A DNA stretch of 55,314 nucleotides, taken from NCBI RefSeq assembly GCF_000414115.1, contig NZ_AOPZ01000355.1, positions 1 to 55,314 on the forward strand. The letters run 5' to 3'. Numbering within the stretch: position 1 is the first letter of the stretch; each line of letters starts with the position of its first letter. Origin of the DNA: Streptomyces aurantiacus JA 4570. Its GTDB lineage: Bacteria > Actinomycetota > Actinomycetes > Streptomycetales > Streptomycetaceae. Both the position numbers and the translations under genes were made by a program. The notes beneath the pieces are model-generated. The model was not told the DNA's origin. It did not search any database and saw only the letters and a list, made by a program, of their open reading frames with translations. Shown here one piece after another: positions 1 through 7,405 of the stretch.

Positions 1-759
1 GGCCGCCCGCGCGGGCCGCCCCGCCCTGGCCACCGCCACCGCCCTGGCCGGCACGGTCTGGGCCTACGACCTGGGCCTCAAACGCACCCCGGCAGGACCC
101 GCGGCGATGGCGGCGGCACGAGGGCTCGACCTGCTGCTGGGAGCCGCGGCCACGGCGACGAACACGCGGGCCGCGACGACACGACCACGCGGGCCGCGAC
201 GACGACGGCGACGACCACGCCCGCCACTACGACGATGGCGACGACCACGCCCGCCACCACCTCCGCGGCCGCGGTCACCGGTGTGGCCAAGGGCCACCAC
301 CGCCCGGGCCGGTCGGCAGCCGCCCGCGCCGCCCTGCCCGCCGCGGCCACTCTCGCCGCCCACACCCTCGCCGTGACCGCGGTGTCCCGCCACGAGACCC
401 AGGGCGGTTCGACCGCGACCCCGCTGGGCGCCCTCGCCGCCACCCTCGCCCTCGGCCACGCCGTCGCGTACGCCCCCCGACCCCCGGCAGGCCGGCGGAC
501 CGCAGCCACCGCCGCCCTGCCGGGCATCACCGTCGCCCTCACCGCGGCCTACGCCACCACCGCCGCCCGGCCCTACCTGCACGCGGCCCTGAACCCCTCA
601 CCTCCCCTGACCCAACGAGCCGTCGGCGGCGGCATCCGCGCCCTGATCCCGCTCCAGGCCGCCCTCGCCGCTCGCTCCGGCGCCCTCGGCAGCGCCTTGT
701 TCACGGCGGCCCTGGCCCCCGCGGCCCGCCGCTTCGCCCGCAAGGTGAGCGTCACATGA
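1..759 (+). pseudogene. eboC: UbiA-like prenyltransferase EboC, 5'-truncated by window edge and frameshifted
   Basis: This is the C-terminal part of a UbiA-superfamily membrane protein of the EboC type. One frame from base 2 reads WAYDLGLKRTPAGP and a helix RGLDLLLGAA, a conserved EboC-like stretch. A second frame then reads LAAHTLAVTAVSR and ends at the TGA at 757-759. The two frames meet in an ACG-rich tract at 160-260. There a 17-bp block (164-180) recurs at 187-203, which is a 23-bp offset. Removing one 23-bp copy joins the two frames exactly. A second block (207-227 and 237-257) is duplicated in frame (30 bp). The stop overlaps the ATG of the next gene, as in an intact operon. It may be a true null allele or a sequencing/assembly artefact. 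The EboC role in the ebo cluster is known only indirectly; the family assignment rests on the fragment and the neighbours. Confidence 0.65.
164..257 (+). repeat. ACG-rich tandem duplications (23 bp and 30 bp) inside eboC
   Basis: The block at 164-180 is repeated at 187-203 (23-bp period) and the block at 207-227 is repeated at 237-257 (30-bp period). Only the 23-bp duplication changes the reading frame. Confidence 0.85.
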
Positions 760-1760
760 GCGCCGACGGAGCTGTGGGCGGCGGCGAGGGTGCCGCGGAC
801 GGCGGCGAGGGTGCTGGAGTCAAGGGCGAGAGTGCCGTGAACGGGTCGGCGTCGGTGGGCGCACCCAACCGGCTCCGGTTCGGCTACGGCACCAACGGGC
901 TCACCGACCTCCGGCTCGACGACGCCCTCGGCCTGCTCGCCGACCTCGGCTACTCCGGTGTCGGCCTGACCCTCGACCACATGCACCTCGACCCGCTCGC
1001 GCCCGACCTGGCCGCCCGCACCCGCCGCGTGGCCCGACGCCTCGACCGGCTCGGCCTGACCGCCGCCGTCGAGACGGGCGCCCGCTATGTTCTCGATCCT
1101 CGCCACAAGCACGGCCCCTCCCTGCTCGATCCCGACCCCCAGCGCCGCGCCGACCGCGTGCGCCTGCTCATCCGCGCCGTCCAGGTCGCCGCCGACCTGG
1201 GCGCCCACGCCGTCCACTGCTTCAGCGGCATCACCCCCGACGGCACCTCCGAGGCCACCGCCTGGCAGCGCCTCGCCGACGCGCTCACCCCCGTCCTCGA
1301 CGCCGCGACCGGCGCCGGCGTGCCACTCGCCATCGAGCCCGAACCCGGTCATCTGCTCGGCACGCTGGCCGACTTCCACCACCTCCGCCTCCTGCTCGAC
1401 GACCCCGAACCCCTCGGCCTGACCCTCGACATCGGCCACTGCCAGTGCCTGGAGCCGCAGTCGCCCGCCGACTGCGTCCGTGCCGCCGCGCCCTGGCTGC
1501 GGCACGTCCAGATCGAGGACATGCGCCGTGGCGTCCACGAACACCTGCCGTTCGGCGACGGCGAGATCGACTTCCCGCCCGTCCTGCGCGCCCTCGCCGC
1601 CACCGGCTACCAGGGCCTGACCGTCGTCGAACTGCCCCGCCACTCCCACGCGGGCCCCCAACTCGCCTCCCAGTCCCTAGAGTTCCTGCGCCGAGCGGAC
1701 AGGCTCGCCGCCACCCCGCCCACAACCCACGGGGTCTCAGCCCAAGGAGGAACGTCGTGA
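756..1760 (+). CDS. Sugar phosphate isomerase/epimerase-like TIM-barrel protein of the ebo operon
   Basis: The protein has 334 residues and the xylose-isomerase-like TIM-barrel fold. Metal-site motifs are visible in order: AIEPEPGH (second half of the barrel), LTLDIGHCQC, HVQIEDM with GEIDF, and VVELPRHSH at the end. These supply the Glu/Asp/His ligands usual for such divalent-metal enzymes. The first ~35 residues are a Gly/Glu/Asp-rich low-complexity extension, so a later start is possible. The ATG at 756 overlaps the eboC stop (ATGA) and the stop overlaps the GTG of eboA (GTGA), so translation is probably coupled. The substrate is unknown; its place in the operon suggests a phosphorylated sugar or inositol-like metabolite handled by the ebo pathway. 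Family assignment is sure, exact reaction is not. Confidence 0.8.
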   Translation: MSADGAVGGGEGAADGGEGAGVKGESAVNGSASVGAPNRLRFGYGTNGLTDLRLDDALGLLADLGYSGVGLTLDHMHLDPLAPDLAARTRRVARRLDRLGLTAAVETGARYVLDPRHKHGPSLLDPDPQRRADRVRLLIRAVQVAADLGAHAVHCFSGITPDGTSEATAWQRLADALTPVLDAATGAGVPLAIEPEPGHLLGTLADFHHLRLLLDDPEPLGLTLDIGHCQCLEPQSPADCVRAAAPWLRHVQIEDMRRGVHEHLPFGDGEIDFPPVLRALAATGYQGLTVVELPRHSHAGPQLASQSLEFLRRADRLAATPPTTHGVSAQGGTS

Positions 1761-2554
1761 CCGAGCGCTCCACCGTCGCCGACCTCCGCTCCCACCTCGA
1801 CGCCGTCCTCGGCGGCGCCGCCCGGGCCTGGCTGGACCAGGCCACCGACGAAGCGACCACGTACGCCGCCGCCGGACAGACCCCCGGCCCCGCCCGGACC
1901 TCCGCACCCGCCGCCACCCCCGTCTGGGAGCTGCGCTTCGCCGAAGCCGGCCGCCGCTGCGGCCCCGACCACGCCGACGCCGCCCGGCTGGTCCTCCTGC
2001 ACGCCGCCCGTGCCGACACGGACGCCCTGACCCGGCTCTACGAACACGGCACCGCCACCGAACGCCGCGCCGTCCTGCGCTCCCTCCCGCACCTCGTACC
2101 CGGCCCCGACGCGCTGCCGCTGGTCGAGGACGCGCTGCGCACCAACGACACCCGCCTCGTCGCCGCCGCCGTCGGCCCTTACGCCGCCGCGCACCTGGCC
2201 CCGCAGGACTGGCGCCACGCCGTCCTCAAGTGCCTTTTCACCGGGGTGCCCGTGGACGCCGTCGCGGGGCTCGCGGACCGTTCCCGGGCCGACGCCGAAC
2301 TGGCCCGCATGCTCGGTGACTACGCCGAGGAACGCACTGCCGCCGGCCGCGCCGTACCCGACGATCTGTATCGCGTCCTGGCCCTGACCGACCCCTCGGC
2401 GGTCAACGGCGGCGAGGCCCCGGCACCCACCGGCCCCGAAGGCCCGGCAGCCGCCCGCCCCGACCGCTCGGCACCCACGGGCCCGGCCGGCCCCGCGGCC
2501 CCCGCGCCCTTCGCGGCCCCTTCGACGTCCACCGGCGAGGAGCAGGAGTCCTGA
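1757..2554 (+). CDS. eboA: EboA domain-containing protein
   Basis: 265-residue, mostly alpha-helical protein without catalytic motifs that I recognise. It matches EboA in size, position and conserved segments such as RRAVLRSLPHL, LVEDALRTNDTRLVAAAVGPY and WRHAVLKCLFTGVPV. This repeat-like helical core (about residues 55-200) is typical of EboA. The C-terminal ~45 residues are a Pro/Ala/Gly-rich tail with TGPEGPA/TGPAGPA repeats, probably disordered. The GTG at 1757 has an excellent ribosome site AAGGAGG six bases upstream and shares bases with the preceding stop. The stop shares one base with the eboB start. EboA is a marker of the ebo cluster; in Nostoc the cluster is linked to moving scytonemin precursors to the periplasm. 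Its molecular job is unknown. Confidence 0.85.
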   Translation: MTERSTVADLRSHLDAVLGGAARAWLDQATDEATTYAAAGQTPGPARTSAPAATPVWELRFAEAGRRCGPDHADAARLVLLHAARADTDALTRLYEHGTATERRAVLRSLPHLVPGPDALPLVEDALRTNDTRLVAAAVGPYAAAHLAPQDWRHAVLKCLFTGVPVDAVAGLADRSRADAELARMLGDYAEERTAAGRAVPDDLYRVLALTDPSAVNGGEAPAPTGPEGPAAARPDRSAPTGPAGPAAPAPFAAPSTSTGEEQES

Positions 2555-3402
2555 TGCGCATCTTCGACCCCCACATCCACATGACCTCCCGCACCACCGA
2601 CGACTACGAGGCGATGTACGAGGCCGGAGTCCGCGCCGTCGTCGAGCCCGCGTTCTGGCTCGGCCAGCCACGCACCTCGCCCGCCTCCTTCGTCGACTAC
2701 TTCGACTCCCTTCTGGGCTGGGAACCCTTCCGCGCCGCGCAGTACGGCATCGCGCACCACTGCACCATCGCGCTCAACCCCAAGGAGGCGAACGACCCGC
2801 GGTGCACGCCGGTCCTGGATGTGCTGCCCCGCTATCTCGTCAAGGACAACGTCGTCGCCGTCGGGGAGATCGGCTACGACTCCATGACGCCCGCCGAGGA
2901 CACCGCGCTCGCCGCCCAGTTGCAGCTCGCCGCCGACCACGAACTGCCCGCCCTCGTGCACACCCCGCACCGCGACAAGCTGGCCGGTCTGCGCCGTACC
3001 CTCGACATCGTCGCCGAGTCCGAGCTGTCCGTGGAGCGGGTCCTGATCGACCACCTGAACGAGACCACCGTCAAGGAGGCCAAGGACGCCGGCTGCTGGC
3101 TCGGCTTCTCCGTGTATCCCGACACCAAGATGGACGAGGACCGGATGGTGGCGATCCTGCGCGCCCACGGCCCGGAGAAGGTCCTGGTCAACTCGGCCGC
3201 CGACTGGGGCAAGAGCGATCCGCTGAAGACCCGCAAGGTCGGCGACGCCATGCTCCATGCCGGGTTCTCCGACGACGACGTCGACCGGGTGCTGTGGCGC
3301 AACCCCGTGGCGTTCTACGGACTCAGCGGCCGTCTCGCCCTGGACGTCACGGACACGGACGCCACCCACGAGGGCAACTCCATCCTGCGGGGCGGTGCGT
3401 GA
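2554..3402 (+). CDS. eboB: EboB, TatD-family metal-dependent hydrolase
   Basis: 282-residue amidohydrolase-superfamily TIM barrel. It begins with the metal-binding HxH in MRIFDPHIHM (His7, His9). Further ligands follow in the expected order: the Glu of AVGEIGYD, the His of VHTPHRDK, the His of LIDHLNE and the Asp of NSAADWG. The C-terminal LWRNPVAFYGLSGRL is the closing helix seen in TatD-like proteins. The start overlaps the eboA stop by one base and AGGAG lies just upstream. It is the second core gene of the operon. TatD relatives are nucleases or hydrolases, but the EboB substrate is not established, so no reaction is claimed beyond metal-dependent hydrolysis. Confidence 0.87.
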   Translation: MRIFDPHIHMTSRTTDDYEAMYEAGVRAVVEPAFWLGQPRTSPASFVDYFDSLLGWEPFRAAQYGIAHHCTIALNPKEANDPRCTPVLDVLPRYLVKDNVVAVGEIGYDSMTPAEDTALAAQLQLAADHELPALVHTPHRDKLAGLRRTLDIVAESELSVERVLIDHLNETTVKEAKDAGCWLGFSVYPDTKMDEDRMVAILRAHGPEKVLVNSAADWGKSDPLKTRKVGDAMLHAGFSDDDVDRVLWRNPVAFYGLSGRLALDVTDTDATHEGNSILRGGA

Positions 3403-3405
3403 GTC

Positions 3406-4614
3406 ATGCGCTTCCGCCACCCCGACGGGTCCACCGTCCACCTCGCCTACTGCACCAACGTGCACCCCGCCGAGACCCTCGAAGGCGTCCTCGCGCAACT
3501 GCGCGACCACTGCGAGCCCGTCCGCAAACGGCTTGGCCGCGACCGCATCGGCATCGGTCTGTGGCTCGCCAAGGACGCCGCGCACGCCCTGGTCACCGAC
3601 CCGGCCGCGCTGCGCGGACTGCGCACCGAACTCGACCGGCGCGGCCTCGAAGTCGTTACCCTCAACGGCTTCCCCTATGAGGGCTTCGGCGCCGAAGAGG
3701 TCAAGTACCGCGTCTACAAGCCGGACTGGGCCGACCCCGAACGCCTCGCCCACACCACCGCCCTGGCCCGTGTCCTCGCCCAGCTGCTGCCGGAGGACGT
3801 CACCGAAGGCACCATCTCGACCCTTCCGCTCGCCTGGCGCACCACCTTCGACGCCACCCGTGCCGAGGAGTCCCGCACCGCCCTCGTCACGCTCGCCCAG
3901 CGTCTGGACGCCCTCGCCGAGCTGACCGGCAAGTCCATCCGCGTCGGCCTCGAACCCGAACCGGGCTGCACCGTGGAGACCACCGGCGACGCCATCGCGC
4001 CCCTCACCGCGGTCGGCCACGACCGCATCGGCATCTGTGTCGACACCTGCCACCTCGCCACCTCCTTCGAGGACCCGGGGACCGCGCTCGACGCCCTCGC
4101 CGCCGCCGGCATTCCCGTCGTCAAGTCCCAGCTCTCCGCCGCCCTGCATGCCGAACACCCCCATCTGCCGGAAGTACGCGCGGCGCTCGCCGCCTTCGAC
4201 GAACCCCGCTTCCTGCACCAGACCCGCACCCTGCCCCGCGAACCCGAGGCCCCCGCGGCCGGTGGGACCCTCGTCGCCACCGCGCTGCGCGGCACCGACG
4301 ACCTGGGCGAAGCCCTCACCCGCCAAGCCCTGCCGGACTCGGCGCCCTGGCGCGCGCACTTCCACGTCCCCCTGCACGCGCCCCCCGCCGCACCACTCAC
4401 CTCCACGCTCCCCGTCCTCAAGGACGCCCTCACCCGGCTCGTCGGCGGACCGCACCCGCGCACCCGCCATCTCGAAGTCGAGACCTACACCTGGCAGGCC
4501 CTCCCGCCCGAGCTGCGCCCACGTGCCCGCCCCCAGCTCGCCGACGGCATCGCCGCCGAACTCACCCTCGCCCGTGACCTCCTGACGGAACTCGGCCTGA
4601 AGGAACTGCCATGA
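3406..4614 (+). CDS. eboE: Metabolite traffic protein EboE (TIM-barrel)
   Basis: 402 residues, close to the usual EboE length. The N-terminus (TVHLAYCTNVHPAETLEGV) and the motif TLNGFPYEGFG are characteristic of EboE. VGLEPEPGC (metal Glu) and IGICVDTCHLATSFEDP are the metal-site segments of a xylose-isomerase-like barrel, and the C-terminus carries HLEVETYTWQALPPELR. It begins three bases after eboB and its stop overlaps the eboF ATG (ATGA), so all core ebo genes form one transcription unit. It is predicted to be cytoplasmic and to act on a small metabolite in the export pathway. The family is clear from motifs; the function of the family is only partly known. Confidence 0.88.
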   Translation: MRFRHPDGSTVHLAYCTNVHPAETLEGVLAQLRDHCEPVRKRLGRDRIGIGLWLAKDAAHALVTDPAALRGLRTELDRRGLEVVTLNGFPYEGFGAEEVKYRVYKPDWADPERLAHTTALARVLAQLLPEDVTEGTISTLPLAWRTTFDATRAEESRTALVTLAQRLDALAELTGKSIRVGLEPEPGCTVETTGDAIAPLTAVGHDRIGICVDTCHLATSFEDPGTALDALAAAGIPVVKSQLSAALHAEHPHLPEVRAALAAFDEPRFLHQTRTLPREPEAPAAGGTLVATALRGTDDLGEALTRQALPDSAPWRAHFHVPLHAPPAAPLTSTLPVLKDALTRLVGGPHPRTRHLEVETYTWQALPPELRPRARPQLADGIAAELTLARDLLTELGLKELP

Positions 4615-6011
4615 CACCTCCCTCCACGGGTGGGCCGACCCCGCTGCTCGTCCTCGACGTCGTCGGCCTCACCCCCCACCTGCTCGACCACATGCCGCAC
4701 CTCACCGCCCTCGCCAGGTCCGGCTCCCGGGCGCCGCTCGGTACCGTCCTGCCCGCCGTCACCTGCGCCGCCCAGTCCACCTTCCTCACCGGCACCCACC
4801 CCGCCGAGCACGGCATCGTCGGCAACGGCTGGTACTTCCGCGAGCTCGGCGACGTGCTGCTGTGGCGCCAGCACAACGGCCTTGTCGCCGGCGACAAGCT
4901 GTGGGACGCCGCCCGCCGCGCGCACCCCGGATACACCGTCGCCAACATCTGCTGGTGGTACGCCATGGGCGCCGACACCGACTTCACCGTCACCCCCCGT
5001 CCCGTCTACTACGCCGACGGCCGCAAGGAGCCCGACTGCTACACGCGGCCCCCCGCCCTGCACGACGAACTCACCGAGAAACTCGGCACGTTCCCCCTCT
5101 TCCACTTCTGGGGCCCGGGCGCGGACATCGTCTCCAGCCGCTGGATCGTGGACGCCACCCGCCACATCCTCACCACCCGCCGACCCGACCTGGCCCTGTG
5201 CTACCTCCCTCACCTCGACTACGACCTGCAGCGCTTCGGCCCCGACGACCCGCGCTCGCACCAGGCCGCCGCCGACCTGGACACCACACTCGCCCCCCTC
5301 CTCCACCAGGCGAAGACCGAAGGCCGCACCGTCGTCGCCCTGTCCGAATACGGCATCACCCGGGTGAGCCGGCCCGTCGACATCAACCGGGCCCTGCGCC
5401 GCGCCGGTCTGCTCGAAGTGCACACCCAGGACGGCATGGAGTACCTCGATGCGATGGCCTCCCGCGCCTTCGCCGTCGCCGACCACCAGATCGCCCACGT
5501 CTATGTGCGCAAGCCGGAGGACCTGGAGGCCACCCGCGCTGCGCTCGCCGACCTGCCCGGCATCGAGCAGCTCCTCGACGACGAGGGCAAGAAGGCCCAC
5601 CACCTGGACCATCCCCGCGCCGGCGAGCTCGTCGCGGTCGCGGAGCCGGACGCCTGGTTCACGTACTACTACTGGCTCGACGACGCCCGCGCGCCCGACT
5701 TCGCGCAGCTCGTCGAGATCCACCGCAAACCCGGCTACGACCCGGTCGAGCTCTTCATGGACCCCCAGGACCCCTATGTGCGGCTCAAGGCCGCGGGCGC
5801 CCTGGCCCGCAAGAAGCTCGGCATGCGCTACCGCATGGCGGTCGTGCCCCTGGATCCGTCACCTATTCGCGGCAGCCACGGCCGCCTCCCCGCGAGCGAG
5901 GACTCCGATTCCGGCCCGCTCATTCTGTGCTCCACCCCCCACGCCGTCACCGGCCGCGTCGAGGCCACCGATGTGAAATCACTCCTGCTGCGGCTCGCCG
6001 GCCTGCACTGA
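4611..6011 (+). CDS. eboF: EboF, nucleotide pyrophosphatase/phosphodiesterase-like protein of the alkaline phosphatase superfamily
   Basis: 466 residues. The N-terminal strand PLLVLDVVGLTPHLL gives the first metal Asp. The nucleophile Thr lies in LPAVTCAAQSTFLTGTHP (Thr51), followed by HGIVGNGWY. Later metal ligands are in YLPHLDYDLQRFGP and in VVALSEYGI, where a D-H pair of typical NPPs is replaced by SEYG, so part of the second metal site is altered. HHLDHPRAGELVAVAEPDAWFTYY is a conserved family segment. There is no signal peptide, so it is cytosolic in prediction. It is the last gene of the tightly overlapped ebo operon; 232 bp separate it from the next gene. In the ebo cluster EboF probably hydrolyses a phospho-diester or phosphate ester, but this is inference. 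Confidence 0.85.
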   Translation: MTPPSTGGPTPLLVLDVVGLTPHLLDHMPHLTALARSGSRAPLGTVLPAVTCAAQSTFLTGTHPAEHGIVGNGWYFRELGDVLLWRQHNGLVAGDKLWDAARRAHPGYTVANICWWYAMGADTDFTVTPRPVYYADGRKEPDCYTRPPALHDELTEKLGTFPLFHFWGPGADIVSSRWIVDATRHILTTRRPDLALCYLPHLDYDLQRFGPDDPRSHQAAADLDTTLAPLLHQAKTEGRTVVALSEYGITRVSRPVDINRALRRAGLLEVHTQDGMEYLDAMASRAFAVADHQIAHVYVRKPEDLEATRAALADLPGIEQLLDDEGKKAHHLDHPRAGELVAVAEPDAWFTYYYWLDDARAPDFAQLVEIHRKPGYDPVELFMDPQDPYVRLKAAGALARKKLGMRYRMAVVPLDPSPIRGSHGRLPASEDSDSGPLILCSTPHAVTGRVEATDVKSLLLRLAGLH

Positions 6012-6243
6012 ACCTCGCCGGCCCGCACTGAACATGGGTGCGCTCCGTGGCGCGCCGCGCGATCCACGGGACCGGCGTCGCACCCGCCGCGTCCCGCACC
6101 ACGTTCGAGCCGCGTTCCGAACGATCTCCACTGAACCAGAGGGCGCGGCCCACGCCATCAGGGTCCGCCCCGGAGCCCACCCTGATCCGTGATTCGAACC
6201 CATCCCTGATCCGACCCCGACCTCCATTTCCAGGGAGAGCCAC
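6012..6243 (+). other. Intergenic region with an inverted repeat upstream of the Tat-exported TIM-barrel gene
   Basis: No gene is seen. The perfect 8-bp arms ATCAGGGT (6157-6164) and ACCCTGAT (6179-6186) could form a hairpin or an operator. CCCTGATCCG recurs 25 bp further on. A ribosome site AGGGAGAG precedes the ATG at 6244. Confidence 0.5.
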
Positions 6244-7314
6244 ATGACCCGCAAGCACACACCGGACGACCCGGAACTCGCCCACAGACTCAGCCGGCGC
6301 GGCATGCTCGGCGTCGCCGCGGGCGCCACCGCGGCTGCCCTCGTCGGCACCGCGGCCGCCGCGGGCCCGGCGTCCGCCGCTTCGGGCTCGGCCGAGGCAG
6401 AGGCGTCGGGCAAGGGCCGCGGCCGTCCCGTCCTGCCGCCGGGCCGCCTCGGCGTCCAGCTCTACAGCCTCCGCGACAAGGTCTCCACCGCCGGATTCGC
6501 GGCCGTCTTCGCCGAGTTGGAGCGGTACGGGTACGACGAGGTCGAGTTCGCCGGGTACACCCAGGGCTCCGCGGGCCCCATCACCCTCGCGCAGCTCAAG
6601 CGGCTGGCCCGCGATCACGGGCTGCACCCGATCGGCAGCCACGTCGGCTACTACGACAACGGCAACCCGAACGCATACACCTTCGCGCAGAACCTCACCA
6701 AGGTCCTCGACGACGCCGAGGCGCTCGGCCTGAAGCACATCGGCACCGCCGCGGGACCCTTCCGGTACGGCGCGACCGTCGACGCGTGGAAGCGGGCCGC
6801 GGAGGACTTCAACACGTACGGCGAGGCGGCCCGCGCGCGGGGCATGAAGTTCTATCAGCACAACCACGCCGAGGAGTTCTCCTTCGCCACGGACAAGCCG
6901 GGGGTGCGCCTCTATGACGTACTCCTGGCCGAGACCGATCCGGACTACGTCTTTCTGGAGATGGACATCTACTGGGCGTACGCGGCCCAGTTCCGCTTCG
7001 GCAAGCAGGTGGACGGCACGCCGCGCCCCTTCGACCCGCTGGACTACGTCCTCAAGCGACCGCACCGCTACCCGCTGTTCCACGTAAAGGACGGCATCCG
7101 CGACGACTCCGCTCGTGACGGCTACCGCATGGTGGACGTAGGGGACGGCGACATCGACTACAAGCGATTCCTGTCGAAGGTGACCGCCCGCACGCACGGC
7201 GGGCGCCGCTACCACCACTGGCAGGCCGAGCACGACAACCCTGCGGAGTCCTACGCGTTCGCCCGGAAGTCCAGCGCGCACCTGCACTCGCTGCGGGAAC
7301 GCTGCGGCGACTGA
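6244..7314 (+). CDS. Tat-exported sugar phosphate isomerase/epimerase-like protein
   Basis: 356 residues. The N-terminus holds a twin-arginine signal (SRRGMLGV at residues 18-25) followed by a hydrophobic Ala/Gly stretch and an AxA-type cleavage region near ASAAS (~residue 43), so it should be exported folded by the Tat system. The mature part is a xylose-isomerase-like barrel: GRLGVQLYSLRDKVSTAGF, YDEVEFAGYTQG, GSHVGYYD, FYQHNHAEEF, VFLEMDIYW, PLFHVKDGI and HHWQAEHDNP carry the His/Glu/Asp metal ligands. ATG 6244 is preceded by AGGGAGAG. It lies downstream of ebo on the same strand, but with its own upstream region. Exported TIM barrels of this kind are often found with sugar-inositol metabolism; the substrate is unknown. 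Confidence 0.85.
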   Translation: MTRKHTPDDPELAHRLSRRGMLGVAAGATAAALVGTAAAAGPASAASGSAEAEASGKGRGRPVLPPGRLGVQLYSLRDKVSTAGFAAVFAELERYGYDEVEFAGYTQGSAGPITLAQLKRLARDHGLHPIGSHVGYYDNGNPNAYTFAQNLTKVLDDAEALGLKHIGTAAGPFRYGATVDAWKRAAEDFNTYGEAARARGMKFYQHNHAEEFSFATDKPGVRLYDVLLAETDPDYVFLEMDIYWAYAAQFRFGKQVDGTPRPFDPLDYVLKRPHRYPLFHVKDGIRDDSARDGYRMVDVGDGDIDYKRFLSKVTARTHGGRRYHHWQAEHDNPAESYAFARKSSAHLHSLRERCGD

Positions 7315-7340
7315 GCGTACGGCGGGGCCCGGCACGCACG

Positions 7341-7386
7341 GGGGAGGGGTTCTGCCCACCGGTCGCGGTGGGCAGAACCCCTCCCC
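7341..7386. terminator. Bidirectional hairpin terminator between convergent genes
   Basis: A perfect 20-bp stem (7341-7360 with 7367-7386) and a six-base loop lie between the convergent TIM-barrel and OFA transporter genes. It lacks a long U-tract, as is common in Streptomyces. Confidence 0.85.
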
Positions 7387-7405
7387 TGGAACACGCGGCG
7401 GAACG

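Noticed and set aside
2320..4617. Long minus-strand frame opposite eboB-eboE
   Set aside because: Shadow of the ebo genes, which show metal-binding motifs and coupled starts on the plus strand.
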